Below, in pieces: positions 53,862-64,000 of a DNA stretch of 64,000 nucleotides. Position numbers and translations under genes: made by a program. Origin of the DNA: Thermasporomyces sp040195635 (GTDB lineage Bacteria; Actinomycetota; Actinomycetes; Propionibacteriales; Actinopolymorphaceae). Position 1 is the first letter of the stretch, and each line of letters begins with the position of its first letter. Under the pieces are notes generated by a model. The model was given only the letters and a program-made list of their open reading frames with translations. It made no database searches and was not told where the DNA came from. The stretch covers positions 124,001 to 188,000 of the forward strand of contig NZ_JBEFTX010000001.1 of NCBI RefSeq assembly GCF_040195635.1. Direction: 5' to 3'.

Positions 53862-55373
53862 CTAACCCGGCGTTGACGAGCTGGGCGGGCCGCCCGTGTC
53901 GACCGGCTCCGTGGTGGTCGCGAGCCGGGAGTGGCGCCGGCCGTAGCCGAAGTAGATCACGAACCCGACCAGCATCCACACCAGGAACCGCAGCCAGGTC
54001 TCGATGGCGAGGTTGAGCATCAGGTAGGCGCATACGACGACCGACAGGATCGGGATCAGCGGTACGAACGGCGTCCGGAACGCCCGCGGCAGGTCGGGCC
54101 GGGTCGCCCGGAGCACCGGGACCGCGATGCTCACGAGGATGAACGCCGCCAGCGTCCCGATGTTCACGAGTTCCGCCAGAACGGTGATCGAGGTGAACGT
54201 CGCCAGAACCGCGGCCGCGACACCGACGACGATGGTCACGACATACGGCGTCCGGAACCTCGGATGCACCTTCGCGAAGAAGCCCGGCAACAGGCCGTCG
54301 CGCGCCATCGCGAAGCCGACCCTGGTCTGGCCGAGTAGCAGGATCATCACCACGACGGTGATGCCGACGGCGGCCGCGACGGCGATGATCCGCCCCAGGG
54401 CGGGCGCGCCGGCGTTCACCAGAGCCGTCGCGAGCGGGGCCGCGTCCTCCGGATCGATCCGCGCGTAGTTCTGGATGCCGGTCAGCACGAGACTCACCGC
54501 GACGTACAACACGGTGCAGATGGCCAGGGATCCGATGATGCCGCGCGGCATGTCCCGCTGGGGATCCCGCGCCTCCTCGGCCGTCGTCGCCACGACGTCG
54601 AAACCGATGAACGCGAAGAAGACGACGGCCGCGCCGCTCGCGACGCCGGCCCAGCCGAACATCGCCGGCTCGACCCCGAACATCGCCTGGATCAGTGGTT
54701 GTGTCAGTCCGGTCCCGCCCTCGGTCGGCCTGCTCGACGGTACGAACGGAGCAAGGTTGCTGACCTTGACCATGAAAACGCCGACCACGACGAACAACAG
54801 CGCGGCGCCCACCTTGACGGCCACCGCGATCTGGTTGATCCGGCTCGACAGCTTGATGCCGGCCACCAGGACCCCGGTAAGGGCGAGGATCAGGAGCCCG
54901 GCCGGCAGGTTCATCACCCCGTCGGTGGTGTTCGCGACCGCCGTGGGGATCTGCAGCGGTGTGCCGCGCAGCGCGGTCGCGAGGTATCCCGACCACCCAC
55001 CCGCCACCGCCGCCGCGGCGACGAAGAACTCGAGGATGAGGTCCCAGCCGATCAGCCAGGCGATCAGCTCGCCCAGGGCGGCGTAGGAGAAGGTGTAGGC
55101 CGAACCGGCCACCGGCACGGCAGAGGCGAACTCGGCATAGCACAGGGCGGCGAGGCCGCACGCGACCGCCGCGAGGACGAACGACAGTGCGACGGCGGGA
55201 CCCGCGTAGGACGCCGCGGCCGTTCCGGTGAGCACGAACAGCCCACCGCCGATCGTCACTCCGACCCCGAACACGGTGAGGTCGAGAGCTCCGAGGCTCT
55301 TGCTCAGACGATGCTCCGGCTCCAGCGTGTCGGAGATCGCCCCTTCCACCGGCTTGGTGCGCAGCAGCTTCAT
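53862..55373 (-). CDS. APC-superfamily amino acid permease
   Basis: 503 aa with about 12 hydrophobic segments. The first helix has the APC motif TVFGVGVTIGGGLFVLTGTAAA, and GSAYTFSYAALGELIAWLIGWDL follows. The pattern suggests the cationic-amino-acid-transporter branch. It imports an amino acid by proton symport; the substrate is not evident. It is convergent with fadB and upstream of dxs on the same strand, with 114 bases between. Confidence 0.88.
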   Translation of the reverse strand: MKLLRTKPVEGAISDTLEPEHRLSKSLGALDLTVFGVGVTIGGGLFVLTGTAAASYAGPAVALSFVLAAVACGLAALCYAEFASAVPVAGSAYTFSYAALGELIAWLIGWDLILEFFVAAAAVAGGWSGYLATALRGTPLQIPTAVANTTDGVMNLPAGLLILALTGVLVAGIKLSSRINQIAVAVKVGAALLFVVVGVFMVKVSNLAPFVPSSRPTEGGTGLTQPLIQAMFGVEPAMFGWAGVASGAAVVFFAFIGFDVVATTAEEARDPQRDMPRGIIGSLAICTVLYVAVSLVLTGIQNYARIDPEDAAPLATALVNAGAPALGRIIAVAAAVGITVVVMILLLGQTRVGFAMARDGLLPGFFAKVHPRFRTPYVVTIVVGVAAAVLATFTSITVLAELVNIGTLAAFILVSIAVPVLRATRPDLPRAFRTPFVPLIPILSVVVCAYLMLNLAIETWLRFLVWMLVGFVIYFGYGRRHSRLATTTEPVDTGGPPSSSTPG

Positions 55374-55487
55374 GGCGCCACGCGTGCCCCGGCATCACAG
55401 CAGCGAAACGAAACCGGAGAGTAATCGATCAGCCACCGGCTACGGGCGATCGGCTGCAGGACGATCAGCTACGGGGCAGCTAGGGAC

Positions 55488-57401
55488 TCAGCTACGGGGC
55501 AGCGGATCGGGATCGCCGCTCGCGAGGGTCGCACCGTCGAGCTGGGCCACGCGTTCCACGATGGCGCGGGCAAGGTCCTGGGCGCCCAGCCCGAACTCCG
55601 CCAACAGGCTGGCACGTTTGTCGTGCTCGGGGAACCGCTGCGGGATCCCGACCACCTGCAGCGGCGTGCTGATGCCGGCGTCGGCGAGGGCGAGGCCGAG
55701 GGCCGCTCCACAGCCTCCGACCCGCCCGCTGTCCTCGACGGACACGACCAGCCGGTGCTGGGAGGCGAGGCGCACGAGGCCCGGATCGACCGGTTTCACC
55801 CATCTCGGGTCGACCACGGTCACGCCAATCCCCTGCTCGCTGAGCCGGCTGGCGACCTCCAGGCAGGTCGTGGCCATCGCACCGACCGCGACGAGCAGGA
55901 CGTCCCGCTCCCCCTCGCGGACCAGGACGTCACAACCGCCCGGATCGTCCAGGTCGGGGTCGACAGTGCCGATCGCGTCGATTGCGGGGATGTCGTCTGC
56001 CACCGGGCCCTTCGGGAACCGGATGACGGTCGGACCGTCGTCGACCGCCACCGCCTCGCGCAGCAGGTCGCGCAGCCGCGCGCCGTCCCGCGGTGCCGCG
56101 ACCCGGAGCCCCGGCACGACCTGCAGGATGGACAGGTCCCACATGCCGTTGTGGCTTGGACCGTCGTCGCCGGTCACCCCGGACCGGTCGAGGACGAACG
56201 TCGCCGCGCAGTTGTGCAGGGCCACGTCGAGCAGCATCTGGTCGAACGCACGGTTGAAGAACGTCGAGTAGATCGCGACGACCGGGTGCATGCCGCCGAG
56301 GGCCAGCCCCGCCGCCGAGGTCACGGCATGCTGCTCGGCGATCCCGACATCCACGAACCGATCGGAATATTCCTGGGCGAACGCATCCAGTCCGGTGGGA
56401 CCCTGCATGGCCGCCGTGATCGCCACAAGGTCGGACCGCTCCCGGCCGAGGGCGAGCAGCTCGTCGCTGAAGACCTTCGTCCAGGTACCGGTCGGATCAG
56501 TGCGGATCTGGTGCAGGCAGTCCTCCTCGTCCTGCTCGGCAAGGTCATAGCCGGCGCCCTTGCGCGTGACGCAGTGCACGAGGACAGGTCCGCCGAACCG
56601 CTTCGCCTGGTCAAGCGCGGACTCGATCGCCACCCGGTCATGCCCGTCGATCGGTCCGACGTACTTCAGGCCGAGGTCCTCGAACAACCCCTGGGGCGCC
56701 AGGACGTCCTTCAGGCCGCGCTTGACCCCGTGCAGGACGTCGTACACCGGCGTACCCACCAGCGGCGTCCGGCCGAGGGAGCGCTTCACCAGCTCGAGGA
56801 CCTGTTCGTAGCGGGGGTTGGTCCGCAGCGCGTTGAGGTGCTGGGCGAGGCCACCCACCGTCGGCCGGTAGGACCGGCCGTTGTCGTTGACGACGATCAC
56901 CAGGCGCCGGTCCTTCGCGGCTGCGATGTTGTTGAGCGCCTCCCAGGCCATCCCGCCCGTCAGCGCCCCGTCACCGACGATGGCCACGACGTAGCGGTCC
57001 TCGCCCTTGAGCTGGTACGCCCGGGCAAGGCCGTCGGCGTAGGACAGGGCGGTGGACGCGTGGGAGTTCTCGATCACGTCGTGCGGCGACTCCGCCTGGC
57101 TCGGGTAACCCGACAGGCCGCCCTTCTGCCGCAGCAGGTCGAAACCGGCCTGCCGGCCGGTCACGATCTTGTGGACGTACGCCTGATGGCCCACGTCGAA
57201 GAGGATCTTGTCCCGCGGCGAGTCGAACGTCCGGTGGACCGCGAGGGTGACCTCCACGATGCCGAGGTTGGGACCGAGGTGGCCGGAGCGGGACACCTTG
57301 GTCACGAGGAAGTCGCGGATCTCCCGGGCCAGGTCGACGAGCTGCTGCTCGGAGAGGCCGGACAGGTCGGAAGGCTCCCGTACCTTCTCGAGCAGGCTCA
57401 T
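55488..57401 (-). CDS. dxs: 1-deoxy-D-xylulose-5-phosphate synthase
   Basis: 637 aa. Thiamine-diphosphate and Mg binding appear in VAIVGDGALTGGMAWEALNNIA, the transketolase middle domain has GIAEQHAVTSAAGLALGG (catalytic Glu), and GPTVIRFPKGP and ALGLALADAG lie in the C-terminal domain. It condenses pyruvate and glyceraldehyde-3-phosphate, the first step of the MEP isoprenoid route. ATG 57401 has aaggaggg ten bases upstream; the longer frame is not needed. The 86 bases after its stop contain small repeats of gatcagctacggggcagc. Confidence 0.95.
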   Translation of the reverse strand: MSLLEKVREPSDLSGLSEQQLVDLAREIRDFLVTKVSRSGHLGPNLGIVEVTLAVHRTFDSPRDKILFDVGHQAYVHKIVTGRQAGFDLLRQKGGLSGYPSQAESPHDVIENSHASTALSYADGLARAYQLKGEDRYVVAIVGDGALTGGMAWEALNNIAAAKDRRLVIVVNDNGRSYRPTVGGLAQHLNALRTNPRYEQVLELVKRSLGRTPLVGTPVYDVLHGVKRGLKDVLAPQGLFEDLGLKYVGPIDGHDRVAIESALDQAKRFGGPVLVHCVTRKGAGYDLAEQDEEDCLHQIRTDPTGTWTKVFSDELLALGRERSDLVAITAAMQGPTGLDAFAQEYSDRFVDVGIAEQHAVTSAAGLALGGMHPVVAIYSTFFNRAFDQMLLDVALHNCAATFVLDRSGVTGDDGPSHNGMWDLSILQVVPGLRVAAPRDGARLRDLLREAVAVDDGPTVIRFPKGPVADDIPAIDAIGTVDPDLDDPGGCDVLVREGERDVLLVAVGAMATTCLEVASRLSEQGIGVTVVDPRWVKPVDPGLVRLASQHRLVVSVEDSGRVGGCGAALGLALADAGISTPLQVVGIPQRFPEHDKRASLLAEFGLGAQDLARAIVERVAQLDGATLASGDPDPLPRS

Positions 57402-57574
57402 TGCCAGATCCCTCCTTGCAGGTCGGCCACGCGAAGGACTCGCCGTGCACGGTCCGCCCGATGGCTCGTCGCGGACCGTTCGCTCGAGTCTAGATTGCCC
57501 TTCGGCTGATCCTGGGACGCCGTGGCCAGGTGTGGGGTTGGCCACGTTGGTGACCATCACCGGCTCCGGCCGAC

Positions 57575-58804
57575 TCAAACGAGTTGCGGGCGCTCCAGTT
57601 CGTCACCGTCACCGGGCATCGCCGGAGTGAGGATCTCGGCCGGCCGGCCCTGCCGGATCTCCAACTGCTCGACGGCAAGGACGAGCGCCCCGAGGACTTC
57701 GGCGCGCTCTCCCGTCTCGGCGGCCACCACCGGCGTCGACGCCACCGAGCACACGGCGTAACGGGGCATCGCGGCCCGGAGCGGGTCGAGGAAGACGTCG
57801 CCGGCCGCGGCCAGGTCACCGCCGACCACGACCCGTTCGGGGTTGACCACATTGCACAGGTTGGCCGCGACGAAGCCGATGTGCCGGGCCGCGTCGGCGA
57901 GCACCCGCCGGCAGCCGCCATCGCCCTCGACAGCCCTGGCCACGAGGTCCTCGATCGTGTGCAGGTCGGGATGACTGTGCCGGATGAGCTCGAGGAGGTA
58001 CGGCGCGCCGACCAGCGTCTCGAGACACCCCCGGTTGCCGCACGAACACACCGGACCGGTCTCGTCGATGGTCAGGTGGCCGATCTCCCCGGCCGAGCCG
58101 CCGAACCCGTGGTAGACGTAGCCGTCGACGACCAGGCCCGCGCCGAGTCCCGTCGCCGCCTTGACGTACGCAAGATTGGCGACCCCGCGCCCGGCGCCGA
58201 AGTACAGCTCACCACGGGCACCCAGGTTGGCGTCGTTGTCGGCGAAGACGGGTACATCGAGGCGCTGCGCGAGATCGCGCACCGGATCCACGGCCTCCCA
58301 GCCGGGCAGGATCGGCCACGAGCCGAGGGTTCCGCCGCCGGGTGGCAACGGGGCCGGCAGCCCCACTCCCGCGGCCCTGATCTTCGTCCGGTCCTCGCCG
58401 ATGTCGTCGAGCAGCTCGACCAGGAGCTTCTCGGCGGCGGCGAATGCCACGGCCGCCGAGGCCCCGACGTCGCAGGAGTGGCGGCGGCCGGACCGGATCG
58501 CGAACCGCAGGTCGGCGACGGCCACGCGGATGTGCCGGTGTCCGAAGTCGAGGCCGACGACGAGGCCGTCCTCGCAGCGGATCCGGACCTCCTGCGCCCG
58601 CCGGCCCCCGCGGATGCCCGGGGAGACCTCGACGGTTCCGGCGTCACCGAGCTGGTGGACGATGTTGGAGACCGACGCCGGTGACAGTCCGGTGAGGCGG
58701 GCGATCTCGGCTTGGCTGAGTACGCCGTGTGCCCGGACCGTTGCCAGCACCCGGCGGATGTTCGCCGCCCGAAGCGACGCCTGGGAACCCGGCCGTAGCG
58801 TCAC
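57575..58804 (-). CDS. ROK-family transcriptional regulator
   Basis: 409 aa from GTG 58804 (VTLRPGSQASLRAANIRRVL is the common start of the family). The HTH (LSQAEIARLTGLSPASVSNIVHQL) is followed by the sugar-kinase-like ROK domain with LDFGHRHIRV (ATP region), NDANLGARGELYFGAGRG, the zinc motif CSCGNRGCLE and EIGHL. Such proteins repress sugar-utilisation genes until a sugar binds. The neighbour genes are dxs and a HIT protein, so the target is not evident; GH127 genes are at 677 and 60169. A -35/-10 pair places the transcript start next to the GTG. Confidence 0.88.
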   Translation of the reverse strand: MTLRPGSQASLRAANIRRVLATVRAHGVLSQAEIARLTGLSPASVSNIVHQLGDAGTVEVSPGIRGGRRAQEVRIRCEDGLVVGLDFGHRHIRVAVADLRFAIRSGRRHSCDVGASAAVAFAAAEKLLVELLDDIGEDRTKIRAAGVGLPAPLPPGGGTLGSWPILPGWEAVDPVRDLAQRLDVPVFADNDANLGARGELYFGAGRGVANLAYVKAATGLGAGLVVDGYVYHGFGGSAGEIGHLTIDETGPVCSCGNRGCLETLVGAPYLLELIRHSHPDLHTIEDLVARAVEGDGGCRRVLADAARHIGFVAANLCNVVNPERVVVGGDLAAAGDVFLDPLRAAMPRYAVCSVASTPVVAAETGERAEVLGALVLAVEQLEIRQGRPAEILTPAMPGDGDELERPQLV

Positions 58805-58811
58805 GCGCCAA

Positions 58812-58840
58812 AGACAACCCGTGCGCAACCTGATCGTCAA
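58812..58840 (-). promoter_or_regulatory. Candidate leaderless promoter of ROK gene
   Basis: On the minus strand ttgacg (58840-58835) and ttgtct (58817-58812) are 17 bases apart, a good -35 and a weak -10. The transcript would begin about 6-8 bases after the -10, at or next to GTG 58804. Inference from spacing only. Confidence 0.45.
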
Positions 58841-58990
58841 GCCCTGGAACGACACCCACGGAGCGGTGTTCATCGGCCCGCAGATGTTCACCATCTTCTC
58901 CGCGGTTACTCCATGACGAAGAGTGACCGAACGGAAGCCCGGATCTGGCCGCGGACCCTGGGGCTGCCCGAGTCCGTACGCTCTGGACTC

Positions 58991-59398
58991 ATGGACGGCT
59001 GTGCCTTCTGCGCGATCGCCGAGGGAGCCCCCGCGCACCGGGTCCTCGACGAACCCGAACTCCTCGCGTTCCTCGACGTCCGGCCGGTGTTCAAGGGACA
59101 CGTCCTGCTGATCCCCCGCGACCACGTGGACACGCTGCTCGATCTGCCCGACGCGTTGCGCGACCCGTTCTTCCGTGCCGTGCAACGGCTTGCGGCGGCG
59201 ATGGAGAACGGCCTCGGCTCACAGGGATCGTTCGTCGCGGTCAACAACAGGGTCAGCCAGAGCGTCCCGCACCTGCACGCCCATGTGATTCCCCGGACCA
59301 GAGGCGACGGGCTGCGTGGCTTCCTGTGGCCGCGCCGGAAGTACGCCGACGACGCCGAGGCGGCCGACTATGCCGCGCGGGTGCGTGCGGCGTTGTGA
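58991..59398 (+). CDS. HIT-family nucleotide hydrolase-like protein
   Basis: 135 aa from ATG 58991 (an ATG at 58913 gives 26 more residues). CAFCAIAEG has the zinc-like Cys pair, and the histidine triad is HLHAHVIPR. Such proteins hydrolyse dinucleoside polyphosphates or AMP-linked compounds in the cytoplasm. The particular substrate is not evident. It is divergent from the ROK regulator. Confidence 0.9.
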   Translation: MDGCAFCAIAEGAPAHRVLDEPELLAFLDVRPVFKGHVLLIPRDHVDTLLDLPDALRDPFFRAVQRLAAAMENGLGSQGSFVAVNNRVSQSVPHLHAHVIPRTRGDGLRGFLWPRRKYADDAEAADYAARVRAAL

Positions 59399-59599
59399 GG
59401 CGTACAACCTGGAGGTAGCGGCCAGCCGCAGCGGCGACGAAGATCGGATCCGCTGTGCCGCACTGTTCCCTCCCGATGGCGGGACCGGCATACTAGCCGG
59501 CGGCATGTGCACAAGGTGGACGTCGTACACCCGGGGGGGCCTAGGGTGCGAGGGTCTACCGCCACGGGGCCAGTCGTCATCGGTTCAGGAGGTCCGATC

Positions 59600-60091
59600 A
59601 TGACAGACATCCGCCCACGGGCAGCCGTCCTCGCAACCATCGGTGCCCTCGCCGTCGCCGCGAGTGCCTACTTCGACTGGTTGGACGGTCGTTCCCCGGA
59701 CCAGATACCAGTGCAGCAGCTTCTGCTCCAACCAGATCCGGCGGCGACCGCGGCGTCCTACTACCAGTCCATGGCTACCCCGCTGGTGGTGGTCGGCGCC
59801 ATCGGCGTCCTTGCGACCCTGTTTCTGTCCCGCGCTCTGCTGTGGGTGACGTTCCTGCTCGCCCTCGCCACGCTGGGCCTCTGGGTCACGACCGTCGTCC
59901 TCGAGGTCCCGCCCGGCGAACTCTCCATCGCAGACATCCAGCCGGGCGCATGGATCAATCTCGGGGCGGTCATCCTGATCCTCATCGGCGCCGCCGCGCT
60001 GCGCGGACGAGGTGATGAGGACCTGGATGAGGAGGACGAGTTCGAGACGCCGCCGTTGACCCGCCAGCTGTCCGTCGACGACGGGCCGTGA
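59600..60091 (+). CDS. Small four-helix membrane protein, unknown
   Basis: 163 aa with aggaggtcc eight bases before ATG 59600. Hydrophobic segments lie near residues 9-23 (VLATIGALAVAASAY), 62-80, 83-102 and 120-137, and the cytoplasmic tail is acidic (DEDLDEEDEFETPP). No domain is recognised. It lies convergent with the second GH127 gene. Confidence 0.72.
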   Translation: MTDIRPRAAVLATIGALAVAASAYFDWLDGRSPDQIPVQQLLLQPDPAATAASYYQSMATPLVVVGAIGVLATLFLSRALLWVTFLLALATLGLWVTTVVLEVPPGELSIADIQPGAWINLGAVILILIGAAALRGRGDEDLDEEDEFETPPLTRQLSVDDGP

Positions 60092-60168
60092 CCGGCAGCG
60101 GCCCGGAACGCGCTACCGCAGGAAGAACCTACGTGGAGCCGCGCGCAGAGTCCTCTGCCGTCCGGATT

Positions 60169-62105
60169 TCAGCGTGGCGGCATCCACGGGAGCTCGGTCA
60201 CGCGGAGGCGGGCGGCACCATATGGAACGAGGACGACCTGGTCCGTCCCTGCCTTGGTGTCGACAGGACTGGGTGGTGGACTGCCGGCGGCTCCGTGCTC
60301 GACTCTCCAGTTCGCAAGTCGCCGACCTGTGGCGTGCACCGCGAGCCGCACGCCTTCCGGTGAGAAGGGCGGGCCTACGCCTGCCTGTCGGCGTACGGTC
60401 AAGGACTTCTCTGGATTGGCCGGATCGAGTTCGACGGCGTAGTTCCACGGTGTCGTCGGGTGTACCTCCCAGTCGGGGTACGACTCGTGGCCGCCCTTGC
60501 GTTGCCACGACTCCCCTACCGCGAGGGCGAAGGCGAGCGGACCGCGCCACATTGTCACGGCGTTGTTCGGGCGCTGTTCGGCCCGCATCCGGGCGGGCAG
60601 GCGGAGCGTGAGCACTTGCTCCCCCACCCACTCCCGGTGCATCCGGTGGACGCTGCCGGGATCGAGTGCGACAGGCGGGGCGTCACCGACAGACAGGCGC
60701 GGGTCCACGGCCCAGCCCGGCACGCGCAGCGACAGCGGAAACGCAACCGGCTGGTCAACCCGAACCACGACGGTGACCGTGTCGTCGAACGGATAGCTTC
60801 CGCGCACCTCCACCCGCACGGGCGTTTCATGAACGCTCGTCTCGAGCACGCATGGTGCGTACGACAGGGCGAGCAGCCCGTCGTCGGGGGTGGCCATCCA
60901 GAGGCGGGCAGCGAACTTCGGCCAACCCTGGTGGCGGTTGGCGGTACAGCAACCAAAGTGCGGCTCGAGGCCGAAGACGTTCGCGTCCGGCCCGTTGTTG
61001 GTGTAAATGCGGTCCTGCGTCACGTGAGACACGACCTGGTTCGCCTGCTGGACGTACTGGTGCCCACGGTCGTCGACCGTCGCGCAGGCCGGAAGGGCGT
61101 TGTAGGCAAGGCGTTCCAGCCGGTCGACGAGTGCCTCCGCCGCACCCCAGACCTCGACGGCGGTCTCGAGGGAGAACATCTGCTCGACGACCGCGCAGGT
61201 CTCCGTTCCCTGGGAGGGGTGTCGGCCGGCCAGGTGTTCGTCGGCACTGAACAGCCCGGATGCCTGCCCGTGGTGCTGGTCCAGCTGGGCGAGCAGGCGG
61301 CCGAGAAGCTCGGGCGGTGCGGGATCCTCGCTCTGGCGCGACCAGACGGCGGGCGCCTTCATCCCCATGGCGACGTTGACGCCGTGGGTCGCCATCATGT
61401 CGTCGTTCATCCAGACGCCGCCGGCTCGCCGCCGGAAGTCGTCGAGGGTCGCCTGCGGCACCTTGTCGCGGTAAGGAAGCGATTCCGCGAACGCGGTCCA
61501 GTCGTACCCCTGCCGATGCACGGCCTTGGCGAGGTCGAGCAGGAACGACTCGCCGGTCAGGTCGTACAGCCTGTGCAGGGACAGCACGAGGTCAGCCCAC
61601 CGGCTGCGACCCCAGTCGTGCAACGGAGTCCGGTCGAGTCGTGGCGCGAGTGCGCGCGCGAACCGCAAGGCCGCCTTGACGATCCGCTCGTCACCGGTCG
61701 CCGCGTGGTACTGCAGCAGCGCCTTGAGTACCACCATCCGCGGCCACACGTCTCCGGCGGCGCGAGGATCGGCGTCCGTGCGGGCCTGGCCATCGGGGCA
61801 CGGGCTGAGCCAGCCGTCGTCGGTCTGGCGGTCGAGGATGGCCGCCACCCACCGGTCGACCTTCGCGCGGAGCATCACGTCGTCGAGTAGGAACGCGAGC
61901 GGCGTCACGCCGTCCAGCCAGTACGGGCCACGTTCCCACCCGTCGGCGGACCCGCCGATCCAGGCGCTATCGCCGACGTCGGGCCAGATCTCGTCGAGGT
62001 GGCCGGCCATGCCGTCGGCCTGGGTCTGGACCTGGCGGGCGAGCCAGCCCGCGGGCCGGAGCTGACCGAGCGGTAGGGCTCGCAGGGCAGCCGGACGCAG
62101 GCCGC

Positions 62106-62109
<4 letters not shown>
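60169..62109 (-). CDS. GH127-family glycoside hydrolase, second copy
   Basis: 646 aa from TTG 62109, whose TTGA overlaps the acnA stop. The TETCAVVE motif holds the equivalent of the acid/base Glu of GH127, and C387-C388 in FGCCTAN corresponds to the nucleophile and zinc Cys. It differs strongly from the protein at 677 (the N-terminus and the loop TCAVVEQMFSLE are unlike), so the two are paralogues of different subfamilies, not a recent duplication. No signal peptide. Co-transcription with aconitase is unexpected; a separate promoter is likely. Substrate may be beta-L-arabinofuranosides or related furanosides. Confidence 0.82.

Positions 62110-64000
<1,891 letters not shown>

Overview
This is high-GC chromosomal DNA from an actinomycete. 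Pointers are the many GTG starts, four-base ATGA/GTGA gene overlaps, a DtxR/IdeR-type iron box, the HemQ (coproporphyrin) heme route, WXG100-type proteins, LigC/PrimPolC-type repair enzymes, DUF3000-rnd and an actinobacterial cysteine-type leader peptide. A Propionibacteriales/Nocardioidales soil actinomycete (Kribbella- or Actinopolymorpha-like) would fit, but the genus is a guess. There is no rRNA, no transposase, no CRISPR array and no prophage.

Layout. 1-0.4 kb: tRNA-Gly, tRNA-Cys, tRNA-Val. 0.7-2.7 kb: a GH127 beta-L-arabinofuranosidase-like hydrolase. 2.8-6.6 kb: an iron box followed by a three-gene Fe(III) ABC importer. 6.6-12.5 kb: an envelope-glycan cluster divided by a second iron-box-like site: nucleotide-sugar epimerase, GT-C-like membrane protein and a tiny Gly-Ser lipoprotein on the minus strand; a flippase-like/GT2 fusion and a UGM/PPO-like flavoprotein on the other side. 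12.5-18.7 kb: AlkZ-like winged-helix protein, epoxide hydrolase, divergent WYL regulator, YihY membrane protein and an AidB-like flavoprotein, suggesting detoxification and alkylation defence. 18.7-23.6 kb: a frameshifted small membrane-protein relic, a YbaB-like protein, glyA behind a ZTP riboswitch, and an S9 peptidase.

23.8-28.7 kb: an assimilatory sulfur operon (leader peptide, sulfite reductase, 49-aa zinc ribbon, APS reductase, siroheme synthase, sirohydrochlorin chelatase). The last two genes can make the siroheme the first enzyme needs. 28.8-37.6 kb: glycogen debranching, PPK2, a RibD-like reductase, a DinB-like protein, LigC ligase, an ECF42 sigma factor and a PrimPolC-type polymerase. 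37.7-41.0 kb: a WXG100 pair, one member being a large protein with calcium-binding repeats, next to a proline-rich membrane protein. 41.3-46.7 kb: msrB and the heme genes hemE, hemY and hemQ, interrupted by a DUF4349 lipoprotein on the opposite strand. 46.9-55.4 kb: DUF3000-rnd, an SBP56-family protein, fadA-fadB and an APC permease. 55.5-64 kb: dxs, a ROK regulator with a possibly leaderless promoter, a HIT protein, a small membrane protein, a second GH127 enzyme and the 3' part of acnA, cut by the window end.

The best candidate for an undescribed system is the 6.6-12.5 kb glycan cluster, with the neighbouring iron importer carrying a similar site. The large WXG100/thrombospondin-type-3 protein is the next. 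The riboswitch and leader peptide are matches to known RNA/peptide families and are the firmest regulatory calls. All functions are read from sequence motifs; no search was run.
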